NCBI GenBank assembly: GCA_030770535.1
Contig: JASVEC010000007.1
Coordinates: forward strand, 558,001-622,000
Reading direction: 5' to 3'
Length of the DNA: 64,000 bases
From: Batkoa obscura
Taxonomy: Eukaryota; Entomophthoromycota; Entomophthoromycetes; Entomophthorales; Batkoaceae
Part shown: in pieces, positions 1-9,680 of the stretch
Layout: every line of letters starts with the position of its first letter
Numbering within the stretch: the first letter of the stretch is position 1
The notes under the pieces: generated by a model
Database searches by the model: none
Told to the model about the DNA's origin: nothing
What the model saw: only the letters and a program-made list of their open reading frames with translations
Position numbers and translations under genes: made by a program

Positions 1-797
1 GTTCCATAAATAATGATTATTATCAAAACTATGGAGATAGACAAGGTCATGGAGATAAGCAAAACTACAGAGACAACAACAACTATGACATGCCAGATAA
101 TAGGGGTAATTATGGAGACTGGTCCAAATCTAATGAGAATAGGAACAACGATTTTAACAGACATGGTGAATGGGGCGATAACAAAAATATAGATATCTCC
201 CAAAAAGGTAATTGGGCACCTGCCCCTTCAGTCAAACACGTTGTTGATAATACTTGGAAAAAAGAACCAGATAACTTCAACTCAAATGCCAAACAAAGCG
301 GAGAAGAGTGGGATCGCTTAAAGTCATCAAACAATAATCAACATAGCTCTGAATGGAATCAAAAACAATCAGATCCTTATGATTCTTCAAGCAATTATAA
401 GAACGAAGATTATGGGTCTCATAAATCTGAGCATAGATCAGATAGCTCATGGCATCCGAAACCTTTAGAATCAGTATCAAGTCGTGGATATGATGAAGAG
501 AAAGCAGACCATCAAGAATCATTAAGAAACATATTAAATAGTGAGTCACTTCCAAAATTAAAGGGAGGGGATAAAAGCCCAAGTAGCGAGCTAGTTGATC
601 ATGCTTCTACTCAAACACAAAAGAGTATCCAAAACAAAAATGTAAATGTAAATAATGAGCTTGATAAATTAGCTCAAGATTTGGAAAACACTCACATTAA
701 TGGGGCTAATAAGAATGGTCAGAAAAAAGCTGATGATCTGCCAATTGAACGGAGGCCATCACCACAGATTAAAAGTTCATATAGTAGCGGGTGGTAA
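1..797 (+). CDS. Disordered Asn/Ser/Asp-rich protein, 5' partial
   Basis: The frame is open from the window edge (first full codon at base 3) to a TAA ending at 797, so the true start lies upstream. An internal ATG at 90 is only one possible start. The visible ~264 residues are strongly hydrophilic and rich in Asn, Ser, Asp, Lys and Gly. The N-terminal visible part is Tyr/Gly/Asp/Asn-rich, and short Trp motifs such as GEWGDN, GNWAPAP and SSWHPKP are scattered along it. No folded domain, signal peptide or membrane segment is visible. The composition resembles an intrinsically disordered tail. I do not recognise the family. The coding call rests on the long open frame in AT-rich DNA and on ordinary codon use. 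No intron is seen in this part. Confidence 0.6.
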   Translation, partial: SINNDYYQNYGDRQGHGDKQNYRDNNNYDMPDNRGNYGDWSKSNENRNNDFNRHGEWGDNKNIDISQKGNWAPAPSVKHVVDNTWKKEPDNFNSNAKQSGEEWDRLKSSNNNQHSSEWNQKQSDPYDSSSNYKNEDYGSHKSEHRSDSSWHPKPLESVSSRGYDEEKADHQESLRNILNSESLPKLKGGDKSPSSELVDHASTQTQKSIQNKNVNVNNELDKLAQDLENTHINGANKNGQKKADDLPIERRPSPQIKSSYSSGW

Positions 798-1762
798 GGA
801 TACTACCTGCTTTCATTCTAAAAACTAATACGGAAGTGTCTCTTTTTCGACTTATTCTTTTTCCTACCTTTTGGTAACTTAAATTTTGAAAATCGTTAGT
901 TAAACTTTTAAAAAAAAGACGAACTCAAATCAATACCTTTTAAAGTTTTATCAGTAATGAAAAAATGCTCGATACTTTCAATGCCACCTATTTGGATGAC
1001 TTTCATTTTGTTGTTTATATTATCAAAGTTTATTATTTTGTTTTTATAATGTTATTATTATGGAATCATTAATTCAAGTTTTTCCTTTAATATTGTTTAG
1101 ATAAGATAGTTTATTGAAAGAACCCTTTAAATTTAATTACAAAGTTTAGTTATGTTACATCTAAAAATTTGAAATAACAAAACAAGCGTTATAAGCTATT
1201 AAAAATATTCTATAATTAATACAACTCTTTTTCAAAATTCTCAATAGCCTATTTAAGAGTAGAATCTAAGTATTAATCCTGCTAAAATATAAGGATTAGG
1301 CTTTAAAAAAATTTGTTAAATAAACAAGCTAACTGTAAAACCCCCTTCCCCACTAATTCTTTCTCAAAAGAGCTGGAACAATTTTATAGCTGCTATATTT
1401 TTTACTTTATGATTGTTATATTTGTTATATCTGAAACATATTTAGAGCTTACTAACAAGTTAGAATAAACTATAAAGTTAGGAGTATCAAATATAATAAA
1501 TTCATAAGCATTTATTATCGTTTAGTTATTTTATATCTCAAAACCTTAATACATTGAGGAATCTCCAAAAACACTATGACCTTAAAATAAACAGACATAC
1601 TTTAATCGTCATACCTTGTCCATTACTCTTTACTCTTCAATAATTAAATACAGTTTGAAACCCCAAAGTATAACAATCCATATCATTGAGTCAAGAAGTT
1701 AATGTTGCTATTTATAAATTAAAATAGATAAACTTGAATTAAGTTATTTTTTATTTAATAAG
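798..1762. other. Intergenic, AT-rich, nothing recognised
   Basis: This is the 3' flank shared by two genes that converge on it (upstream gene on +, secreted-protein gene on -). I see no repeat family member, RNA gene or convincing reading frame. Confidence 0.5.
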
Positions 1763-2455
1763 TTAGTAGTATGGAGTAGCATTATTATATCCATTGAAGT
1801 TAGTACCAGCACCAATGACACCAAGTCCACTAGATGAACCATAATTATTAGAAGTGCCAATAGAGCCGGCACTGTTAGTAAGGATAGCAACATTGTTACC
1901 AGCATTGGTACCCGAATAAGGACCAAGGGATTGACCATAACTAGTACCTGAAGCAGCAACACCCGACGAGTTAATAGCATTACCTTGAGAAGCTTGGAAA
2001 CTAGTAGAAGCACCAAAACCAGCGGTACCCAAAGTGACACCAGATGTAGATCCAGAACCATAAGAAGCAGTGTTACCACCACCAGCATTACTACTTCCAG
2101 TACCAAAACTAGAACCCACATTAACAATCCCATTATCTCCAGTAGCTCCTGAAATGGCATTATTACCAGATGAAAACGCATTGCTGTATGGGCTAGCAGT
2201 GCCTCCAGCTACATTGGAACTAGCACCAAAAGACGAGTTTGGTCCTGATGCAATACCAGCTGAATTACCAAAACTGGTACTAGTACCACTTCCTGCTGCT
2301 GAGCCAAAAGAGGAATAAATAGAGGCGCTTCCTCCATTAGTAATACCACCAATAGCACCTGAACCACTAACTTGAGATACAGAGTTATCTGGAACTGGGA
2401 CAGCAAAGACAGAAGTCAATGCTAAGACAATCATGAAAGGAACAGATTTAACCAT
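1763..2455 (-). CDS. Secreted Gly/Ser/Ala/Asn-rich low-complexity protein
   Basis: Single-exon gene of 230 aa. The N terminus is a clear signal peptide: MVKS, then a hydrophobic VPFMIVLALTSVFA stretch, then likely cleavage near AVPVPD at residues 19-22. The mature part is built almost wholly from Gly, Ser, Ala, Asn and Thr with recurring GSS, FGxS and GNN elements and few charges or Cys. This suggests an extracellular or cell-wall-associated flexible protein. No GPI-anchor tail is visible; the C terminus is polar and ends NNATPYY. A TATATAAA box lies 86-95 bp upstream of the ATG. Other open frames across this segment, on both strands, are shadows of the repetitive composition. Function is unknown; a structural or surface role is inference only. 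Confidence 0.72.
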   Translation of the reverse strand: MVKSVPFMIVLALTSVFAVPVPDNSVSQVSGSGAIGGITNGGSASIYSSFGSAAGSGTSTSFGNSAGIASGPNSSFGASSNVAGGTASPYSNAFSSGNNAISGATGDNGIVNVGSSFGTGSSNAGGGNTASYGSGSTSGVTLGTAGFGASTSFQASQGNAINSSGVAASGTSYGQSLGPYSGTNAGNNVAILTNSAGSIGTSNNYGSSSGLGVIGAGTNFNGYNNATPYY

Positions 2456-2540
2456 TTTATAGATTAGAGATATATTAATGAATATAAATTAAAGAGATAA
2501 TATATTTGTTTGATGATAATCTTGAATGTTGCTTCGTTCG

Positions 2541-2549
2541 TTTATATAG
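2541..2549 (-). promoter_or_regulatory. TATA box of the secreted-protein gene
   Basis: Read on the minus strand this is CTATATAAA, about 86-95 bp before the ATG at 2455. The hexokinase and VPS15 genes have similar boxes about 60-90 bp upstream of their starts. Confidence 0.45.
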
Positions 2550-2900
2550 CATTTTTTCTCAGTTCTGTAAGCTTATAGTTTACTCTAGATAAGGTTTGAT
2601 ATTAAAAATAAGCTTTAATATTTTTGTGTATTAGGTGTCATAAGGGAATATCCTCACAAAGTTTTATTTGAATCCATTTTATTTTACTCCTTATTTCCCT
2701 GAACTTTTAATGTATTGAACTCCTAAATTTAATCCATTTAACTAAACCTAGTGTTTTATAATTTATACTTTAACCCACCTTTGAAGGTAAAACTTTCTAT
2801 TCGCTTTTTGGGTGCATGAAAAGTTTAATTTTTTACTAAGTTAAAAATAAATTAAACTTAATATCAAATAAGGGGTATATTTATTATTTGATTAGAATAG

Positions 2901-3051
2901 GTTGCAGTTAGGTGTCTTTTCCTGTTTTTAATTTGTATTCAATATTTTTTAATATGAACTCAAAAGTTGTAGATTTTGTTATATCCTTAAATTCATTGAA
3001 AAATATTGAATACAAATTAAAAACAGCAAAAGGCATCTAACTGTAAATTGC
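2901..3051. repeat. Foldback (MITE-like) element with ~55-bp arms
   Basis: The left arm, starting GTTGCAGTTAGGTGTC at 2901, is matched in inverted orientation by the right arm ending at 3051. The arms run about 55 bp with only a few mismatches and surround a loop of about 40-45 bp. No coding capacity. No clear target-site duplication was identified. Confidence 0.6.
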
Positions 3052-3517
3052 ACTATATTATTTTTATTTCATTTGACATCTTATACAATTTGTGTTTTAT
3101 TACGATTAGATATTTTAACAAGTTTAACGATTTTTGGGTACGATTAGTTTAAAATTTTGATATTTTATTAACTATTTCTGTAAATAATGGCGTTAGTCCA
3201 GCCTAGCTTATTTAATTATACTTAAATTAATTTAAAATTCAAGAATTGACTAATAACGTTTAAATTTCAAGCTTAAAAAATGAAAATAACTGAAAAAATA
3301 ATTCAGCATAAATTACATTGAATAAATTAATATCTATAAAACATTGTCTAATTTTTTAATATGAATATGAAAAAAAGAGAGATTACCTATTATACTTATT
3401 ATTTTCTTGCTTCATAAAAACCAATATCAGAAATACTTTTCAAATAAATAAACCTTTTATTTTATTGTTAATAATATATATATATTAAACCAAGCTGATC
3501 TTAAAACAATTTAAATA

Positions 3518-3619
3518 TGAAGATGTACTTTTATGTCTAAGAATTTTTTTACTAACAAATTTTCCGCTCAAATAACGCTTAAAAGATGGAGAAAGTAATG
3601 AAGTCAAAAAACACCCCCA
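3518..3619 (+). mobile_element. TGGGG-family MITE, diverged copy
   Basis: Matches the ~100-bp family defined by the copy at 62836-62935: an AAGAATTTT..ACTAAC segment, a CGCTTAAAAGATGG core and an ACACCCCCA end, flanked by TA on both sides. The left end has drifted. Confidence 0.7.
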
Positions 3620-4020
3620 TATCAAATAATTTTTTTATAGCTCTTGAATTGAGTTTAATGTTGTAAATGTAAAATGATAGAATAGGGAATCAAAGTTCTA
3701 ATATAATCTTTTGTGTTTCATTATTATTATTTAGTTAATTTGTAAAAATTTTGGTTATAAAAAAATTGAACTCTGGATTTAAATTAACTATTTAAAAAAA
3801 AATAGAATATTCAAATAATGATATTTAAATAATAAAATTAATGTATTTACAGTATTATAAATATTAGTATAAGTAATATTATAAATATTAGCATCATCAT
3901 ATAAAGGTAATTTAACTCATTAATTCGGTAGTTTCAAAATAGTATATTACATATTGACATATCAAATACCTTTTTAAAATCAATATAGTTTTTTGACCTA
4001 GTTCATCATAGCATTTAACA

Positions 4021-4120
4021 TCAGGGATATATTTTTGTGTTTATGAATTTTATTAACAATTTTTCCACTCAAATGGGGTTTGAAAATCGAAAAAAGTAAT
4101 GAAACCAAAAAACATTCTTA
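4021..4120 (+). mobile_element. TGGGG-family MITE, strongly diverged copy
   Basis: Shares the ATTTTTGTGTTTA, TTTTTCCACTCAAAT and AAGTAATGAAACCAAAAAA blocks in the family order. Both termini are eroded, so the boundaries are approximate. Confidence 0.6.
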
Positions 4121-4189
4121 TTAATTAAAAGTTATTTTTATTTTTATTTTTATTTTTGCAACTTTATCTTTATTTCTAATTAAATTATT

Positions 4190-4790
4190 GTTCAATAGTA
4201 TTATTATCTTAATCTTAAGGCCAAGCTATATACATTTATAATAAATATAGTTTAAATAACAATTAATCAACGGATAGTTTGTATTCGGTACATTCATATC
4301 GACTCATATTTATTTAATCGTCTGGCTATAGGTTATAAATAATAAAAGATAACAAAACAATAAAAAAAAGATTAAAATTTTTATTTGCGTATTCTATTAT
4401 TTATTAATAGCATTTTAATTAAAAATTGAATTCAAATTACAAACATTTTAAACTAATATAGTTCGAATAATAAAATAACAACTGATAGTTCATATTCAAA
4501 TACATTCATCATCGAGTTGTATTTTTATTGTCGGGGTGATTGTTAATAAAAAAACATATAAAGAATATCCAAATTTTTATTATATTTATTACTTATCAAA
4601 TAGCATTTTTATTTCAATTTCAAGGTCAAAAAACTATAAACATTTTCAACAAATATAGTCTGAATAAGAGTTAATAAACTGATTGTTGGTATTCGGTATA
4701 TTCATGTAGAATACATTAATTAATGAGTCACATTCAATATAAAACAATTGATAGTAAATACTCAAGAAGTTAACAAAAGGATAACAAAAC
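4190..4790. repeat. Diverged tandem repeat, ~205-bp unit, three units
   Basis: A block reading roughly TAGTTTGTATTCGGTACATT recurs near 4275, 4485 and 4683, each time preceded by related sequence (a TAGCATTTT..ATTTC block and a CATTTT..AATATAG block). Spacing is about 210 and 198 bp. Units are substantially diverged. Confidence 0.5.
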
Positions 4791-5559
4791 ATGAGTTCTA
4801 TATAACAATATAAAAAAATTTAAAGTACTGTTTTAGTCAATAGGAATTTTAAATTTAGTAACTGAATAGAAGATAAGTGAATAACTTGCAACTGGATTAC
4901 TAAATTAAGGATATTGCAATCATATTTTAAATGAATAAAACTTCATTAAAAAACATTTCAAGTGGTTTGTACCGAGCTTTGAAATAGGATGGGGTGGTGG
5001 GGTAAAAATGAAAGTTCATGCTTTTTATATTAAGCTTGTATTTTTGGATGGAATTTTCAATGGAAAGAAAATAAGACATAGTCAATATTTGTATTAGTAA
5101 ATAAATTAAACTAAAAATTAATTAAGACAAAAAAAACTATTAATAATTCATGTAATAATTTATTTATAAATAAATTTTAATTACTATTCGCAGTAAGAAT
5201 AAAAGAATAAAAGAATAAAGAGTAGCTAATAAAGAATAAATTATTACTTTCTAATAATAATTGTCCATTTTCAAGAACAAAAAAATATTAAATAGCGTCA
5301 TCTTTAATGGAAAAGAGCCAATGTTACTCATGATCTTATGCAGGTTTGCTTTTTTAGCCCTGAAAATTTAACCACACTATTTAAATTATCTTTCATAAGT
5401 TCATGTTTTTTTATCACTTAGTTTTAAACCAATCAGTTCCTAAATTCTAGATTATACCTCAGGTTTGTATAATGTCTAATTTAATTTTATGTGGATCTTA
5501 TTGGAAGCTTTTTATTTATAAGTTCTAATCAATATTTCAAATTTTAAACTAAAAAAAGT

Positions 5560-5601
5560 CCCTGTTTAAAAAAGCGTTAGAAATTAAAAAAATAAACAGG
5601 G
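5560..5601. repeat. Short perfect inverted repeat (hairpin)
   Basis: CCCTGTTTA at 5560-5568 is matched by TAAACAGGG at 5593-5601 with a 24-base AT-rich loop, about 150 bp upstream of the arrestin start. It could be a regulatory hairpin or a small element relic; nothing decides between these. Confidence 0.35.
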
Positions 5602-5750
5602 TGCAGATTAGAGTCAATTAACTTATTAAAATAATATAATTTTTTTTTAAAAATTGCTTTTTTAATCGTTTTTTAATTTTACTTTAAAAATTGACTCTTT
5701 CAATATTCAATTAAATTAATTTTAAAAATAATTAACAGACATATTTAACA

Positions 5751-6908
5751 ATGACAATCCTTGGTACAATTAGACATAACTCTGCATTTGAAATTCAACT
5801 ACCTGAAAATGAAGTTTTGTTTTATGGTCCAGCAAGTGAATGTAGTGGTAAAATATTACAAGGAACATTAATGGTCACTGCAAATGATAGTTTTAAAGTG
5901 CGTTCCATCAGTTTACATTTCATTGGTCGTGCACAAGTCCATTGGACAACAGGAGCCGGTACCCTCCAAAGGGTGTGTTCGGAAAACCGAATTTTAATAG
6001 AAAAACGATGGACTTTTTTACAATCTCAAAAAAAGTATCATACTTTAACACCAGGTCATTATTTTTATGATTTTGAAATTACCTTACCAGGTGATTTACC
6101 AGCTAGTTTAACTACTGATTATGCTTCTATTGAATATAAATTTAAAGCTATATTAGAAAGACCAACTTTTTCTTTAAATTATACCTCTCGTCAATATCTC
6201 ACTATTAAAAGAGCATTATTACCATCTGCACCGGTATTAACCGAATTAATTTATTTATCCGATACATGGAATAATAAATTACATTATGAAGTTTATTCCC
6301 CCAATAAAGCGTATGGGTTAGCAGAAATCATACCCTTACAATTTAAATTATTAGCATTAGAAGAAGGGTTAAAAGTACAAACAATTACTTGTTTATTAAA
6401 AGAATATATCACTGTATGGGCACGTGGAGAAGATGGTAATTTGGCAAGTAAATGTGATGGACGAGTTCAAGCAAGAAGTAGTAAAACATTACATTTACAA
6501 GATAGTGCTATTGAAACTGTAATTAATATTCAAATTCCATCAATTGAAGATGAAAATTGTCATGCTTTTATGGAATATGAATTAATTAAAGTGGAGCATA
6601 AAATTAAAGTATTATTAGTTTTATCGGATTCTCAAGATCGATTACATCGTATTTTAGCTAAAGTTGGGGTCGTTGTACTTTCTATTAAAAGGCAAGATAC
6701 TTTAAATGCATTACCATTATATCAAAGTTTACCACAAGAAGAAGTGATTCCTATTATTGGTAATGGTTTTACTTCAAACACTTTGGATGGTATGGAAGAA
6801 GATGAACCTCATTTACCTTCATATAAAACTCAATGGTGTCCATTACCTACCTTACCTTCCACTTCTTCACTACCTGGATATAATAATTCACCTGCATTGA
6901 ATATTTAG
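5751..6908 (+). CDS. Alpha-arrestin-like protein
   Basis: Single-exon gene, 385 aa. The N-terminal half has the arrestin N-domain pattern: an N-terminal beta strand ending LPENEVLFYGPA, then SGKILQGTLMV, then KVRSISLHFIGRAQVHW, followed by HTLTPGHYFYDFEITLPGDLPASL, the typical strand just before the inter-domain region. The second half (about 165-310) fits the arrestin C domain. The C-terminal tail is short, with LPSY and LPGY motifs that resemble, but are not, the PPxY motifs by which fungal alpha-arrestins recruit Rsp5/Nedd4 ubiquitin ligases. The family acts at the plasma membrane and endosomes as an adaptor for ubiquitination and endocytosis of transporters. The start is the first ATG of the frame; 5' flank is AT-rich. 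A second, much larger arrestin-like gene lies 2.8 kb downstream on the other strand, and the two share little beyond the fold. Confidence 0.85.
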   Translation: MTILGTIRHNSAFEIQLPENEVLFYGPASECSGKILQGTLMVTANDSFKVRSISLHFIGRAQVHWTTGAGTLQRVCSENRILIEKRWTFLQSQKKYHTLTPGHYFYDFEITLPGDLPASLTTDYASIEYKFKAILERPTFSLNYTSRQYLTIKRALLPSAPVLTELIYLSDTWNNKLHYEVYSPNKAYGLAEIIPLQFKLLALEEGLKVQTITCLLKEYITVWARGEDGNLASKCDGRVQARSSKTLHLQDSAIETVINIQIPSIEDENCHAFMEYELIKVEHKIKVLLVLSDSQDRLHRILAKVGVVVLSIKRQDTLNALPLYQSLPQEEVIPIIGNGFTSNTLDGMEEDEPHLPSYKTQWCPLPTLPSTSSLPGYNNSPALNI

Positions 6909-7336
6909 ACCCTCGAGTGAAAATAAGTTAGAATTCAAATCCTCCTCTTATATTATTTTAAATAATTTTTTCCTTAGTTTTTTTATATCTCCTTTGTTCT
7001 CTTTTTCCTTTATTTACAAATTAGAAAGTATTAGTATTGCATAATAAAATGTATATTTAAATTTAATATTTCTATTTAATTATTTAGATTTTTATCTAGT
7101 TTACTATTATATGGTATTTATATAGTATTTATATAGTATTTAGTTTTTATTATTATTATAAGTAATAAATTTTTGTTTTATTTTGAATTTTATTAGTAAA
7201 CCACTCTAATTTACTTATTTTAAAATTCTATTTAGACCCAAGTTGACCAAGCCAATCAAAACAATAGTTTCAAATTCCGTTTTTTAACATCAACAAAGAA
7301 ATCGAAATCTATTGATTTTATTATATATTTGTAAGG
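6909..7336. other. Intergenic, nothing recognised
   Basis: AT-rich spacer between two same-strand genes. It contains a short imperfect direct repeat around 7112-7140 (TATGGTATTTATATAGTATT-like units) and no feature beyond likely 3' and 5' untranslated sequence. Confidence 0.5.
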
Positions 7337-9356
7337 ATGAAATTTTACACCAATGTATTAAAAACATCGTCGTCTATTGTAAAAAGCGTATCAATCAGAA
7401 GATTCCACAATGTACGAGTATTTCAACAAGAACAACAAGAAGAAGATAGTTTAATTGATGTGATGAGAAAACAGTTAGATATACAAGAAGAAGATGTATT
7501 GGAGGAGACAAAAAAGAGTAAAAAGAAAAAGAAAAAGAAAAATGATATGGAAGGTATTCAATTTTTAAAAATGAATTCAAGGAATTTTAAATTAAAATGT
7601 AAGTATATTATTATTTAATTAATTTTTGATCAAATTTATATTTTATTTTTATTATTATAAATAGCAATGAAACAAAATACGATTAAAGATTTACCACGAT
7701 TAAAATTTGGCTTAGATAGAGCTTTATTTAAGTAAATTTACTAGTTTCATTTCCATAATTATTAATTATTAATTTCTCTTATCAGTCCTGGTGTTACTTA
7801 TTTACAAGATCCTAACAGTAAAGTATATAATTTTGATCCATATTTAGAATCCATTCTTGATATTGATGAGTTTAATTTTAATAAAATACAAGGTTATATA
7901 CCTGCTGGTGAGGATGAGGTAAATATATTATAGAAAAAATAATCTTATAGAAATTTGATTTTAATTAATATATATATTTTTAGTTATTACAACAAATAGC
8001 TGCTAAAAATGATAAAAAATACATAGCAACCACATCTTCAATCACTAGATTATTATGCCATATTTCATTTGTTATTACTAATTGGAGAACTATTGATACT
8101 TCCACATTAGGAGCTGAGTTTTCAAAAATGGTAAGTTAATTGAATTCTATTGAATTAATTAATTAATTAATAATATTTCAAAAAAGACAAAAAGGTATTC
8201 ACGTACATTAACATGTCCATGTTCCATTGTCTTAGAACCCCATGAAAATGGAGTATATTCTATTAATAGTGATAAAAGTATGGAAAATGGAGATAGTGTA
8301 TTAAGTAAATTAGGGCAATTAATGGAACGTATGTTAACCCAAGAACCGTCAGTATTTTCCAAATATTCACAATCCTCCAATTCATCCGTGGAAGAAATTG
8401 AAAAGAATTCAATTTATAATTATTCATTTTATGATAAATTTGCATTGAGATCCCAATTAGATTGTATTCATCCTTGGTTACCAAAAAAAGTATTTGATTT
8501 AAAAACAAGAGCTGCATTACCAATTCGATTAGATAAAGAAAATTATAAAGATTACTTAGGTTATCAAATTAAATATTTAAATGGTAAAATGCAATCATTT
8601 GAAAGAGAATATTATGATTTAATGAGATCTGCTTTTATGAAGTATAAGTAAGTTTATATAATAATGATAATATATAATAATGATAATATATAATAATGAT
8701 AATATATAATAATGATAATATATAATAATAATATAATATAATTTATTTATTACTTTTATTTTAGTTATCAAGTACGTATAGGTAATATGGATGGGTGTAT
8801 GGTAGCATATCATAATACATCCCAAATCTTTGGATTTCAATATATAAGTTTAAAAGAAATGGATGAAAAATTGTTTGGAAATAGTATATTAGCAGATCAA
8901 ACATTTGGTAATTCAGTTCAATTATTACAACAAATATTAGATCGTATTACTTCTGATTATCCTAACAAAAAATTAATAGTTACATTAAAATCATTACAAG
9001 ATTCTTTAATATTAGATATATTTGTAAATGTGATTGAAAATGAAACTTTTAATCCTCATCCAGATAATTTAGTTATTAAATATCAATTAATTTGTTATTC
9101 GGAAGTTAATGGAGAAAAAGTAATTACTCCTATTGAACTAAATGATAAAAAGATGAAATGGGATATTCATTATGTTTTAAGAAAAGTAGAAGATAATCCA
9201 TTAAATTTATATAATGATTATGTTAAACTAAGATTATTAATTGCTAATTTTTTTACGGGGGATTTGAGAAGTTTACCTTGGTTAAAACAATTAAGGAATT
9301 TAGTTTTAAAAAAGGATTTGACTAAAGATAAGAGTAAAGTTCGGGTGTTTAGATAA
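7337..9356 (+). CDS. PET127: Mitochondrial Pet127-family protein
   Basis: Six exons: 7337-7598, 7665-7731, 7786-7918, 7984-8130, 8187-8647 and 8765-9356, giving 553 aa in a closed frame. Pet127 is a fungal mitochondrial membrane protein linked to RNA 5'-end processing and mitochondrial RNA stability. Family signatures visible: NPGVTYLQDPNSKVYNFDPY, a GYIPAGEDE segment, TTSSITRLLCHISF, RSQLDCIHPWLP, VFDLKTRAALPIRLD, and NMDGCMVAYHNTSQIFGFQY near residue 365. The N terminus is basic with Ser/Arg and no acidic residue for about 28 residues, as expected for a mitochondrial targeting peptide, then comes a Lys-rich stretch (residues 57-70). At the 5' end of exon 5 the acceptor AAAAAAG leaves the frame intact. 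Intron 5 contains a 15-bp tandem repeat. The gene converges on the large arrestin-like gene with 324 bp between stops. Confidence 0.92.
8655..8731. repeat. 15-bp tandem repeat inside intron 5 of PET127
   Basis: The unit ATAATGATAATATAT is repeated about four to five times almost perfectly. It lies wholly within the intron 8648-8764, so it should not alter the protein, but it may vary in length between strains. Confidence 0.75.
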
Positions 9357-9680
9357 AAAAATTAAGTTGGGTTTATTTAATTAGATGAAAAGTAAAGATT
9401 ATTAATAGATTATATGAGATTAAAATTATTATTAATTGTTTAATAAAGAATAAAAATTATAGAACATAAAAATTAATTTGAATTATCTATTTTAAAATTT
9501 CTTAATCTTTAATCTTTAATCTTTAATTAATATTTATTTTATAAAATATTCAAAATTTTTATTTTTAATAAGACAAAAAAAGAATCAATTGCAAGAAAAC
9601 ACACTATTAAAAAACATTCGTAACATAAAAAACAATTCAACTTCAATATTAATCATCTAATTAAATTCCTATTATTCTTA
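9357..9680. other. Spacer between convergent genes
   Basis: This stretch is shared by the 3' ends of PET127 and the large arrestin-like gene. A TCTTTAA unit is repeated three times near 9502-9523. Nothing else is seen. Confidence 0.5.

Larger units (their letters stand above)
2456..5750. other. Gene-free repeat-bearing region
   Basis: About 3.3 kb without a supported gene, between the divergently transcribed secreted-protein gene and the arrestin gene. It holds a foldback element (2901-3051), two copies of the TGGGG MITE (3518-3619 and about 4021-4120), a diverged ~205-bp tandem repeat (about 4190-4790) and a short hairpin (5560-5601). The rest is very AT-rich, with no open frame that looks coding. 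Confidence 0.6.

Noticed and set aside
1744-2406. Additional open frames on both strands overlapping the secreted-protein gene
   Set aside because: They are shadows created by the repetitive codons of the 1763-2455 gene; they lack its signal peptide and have Val/Leu-only or Pro/Leu-only composition.
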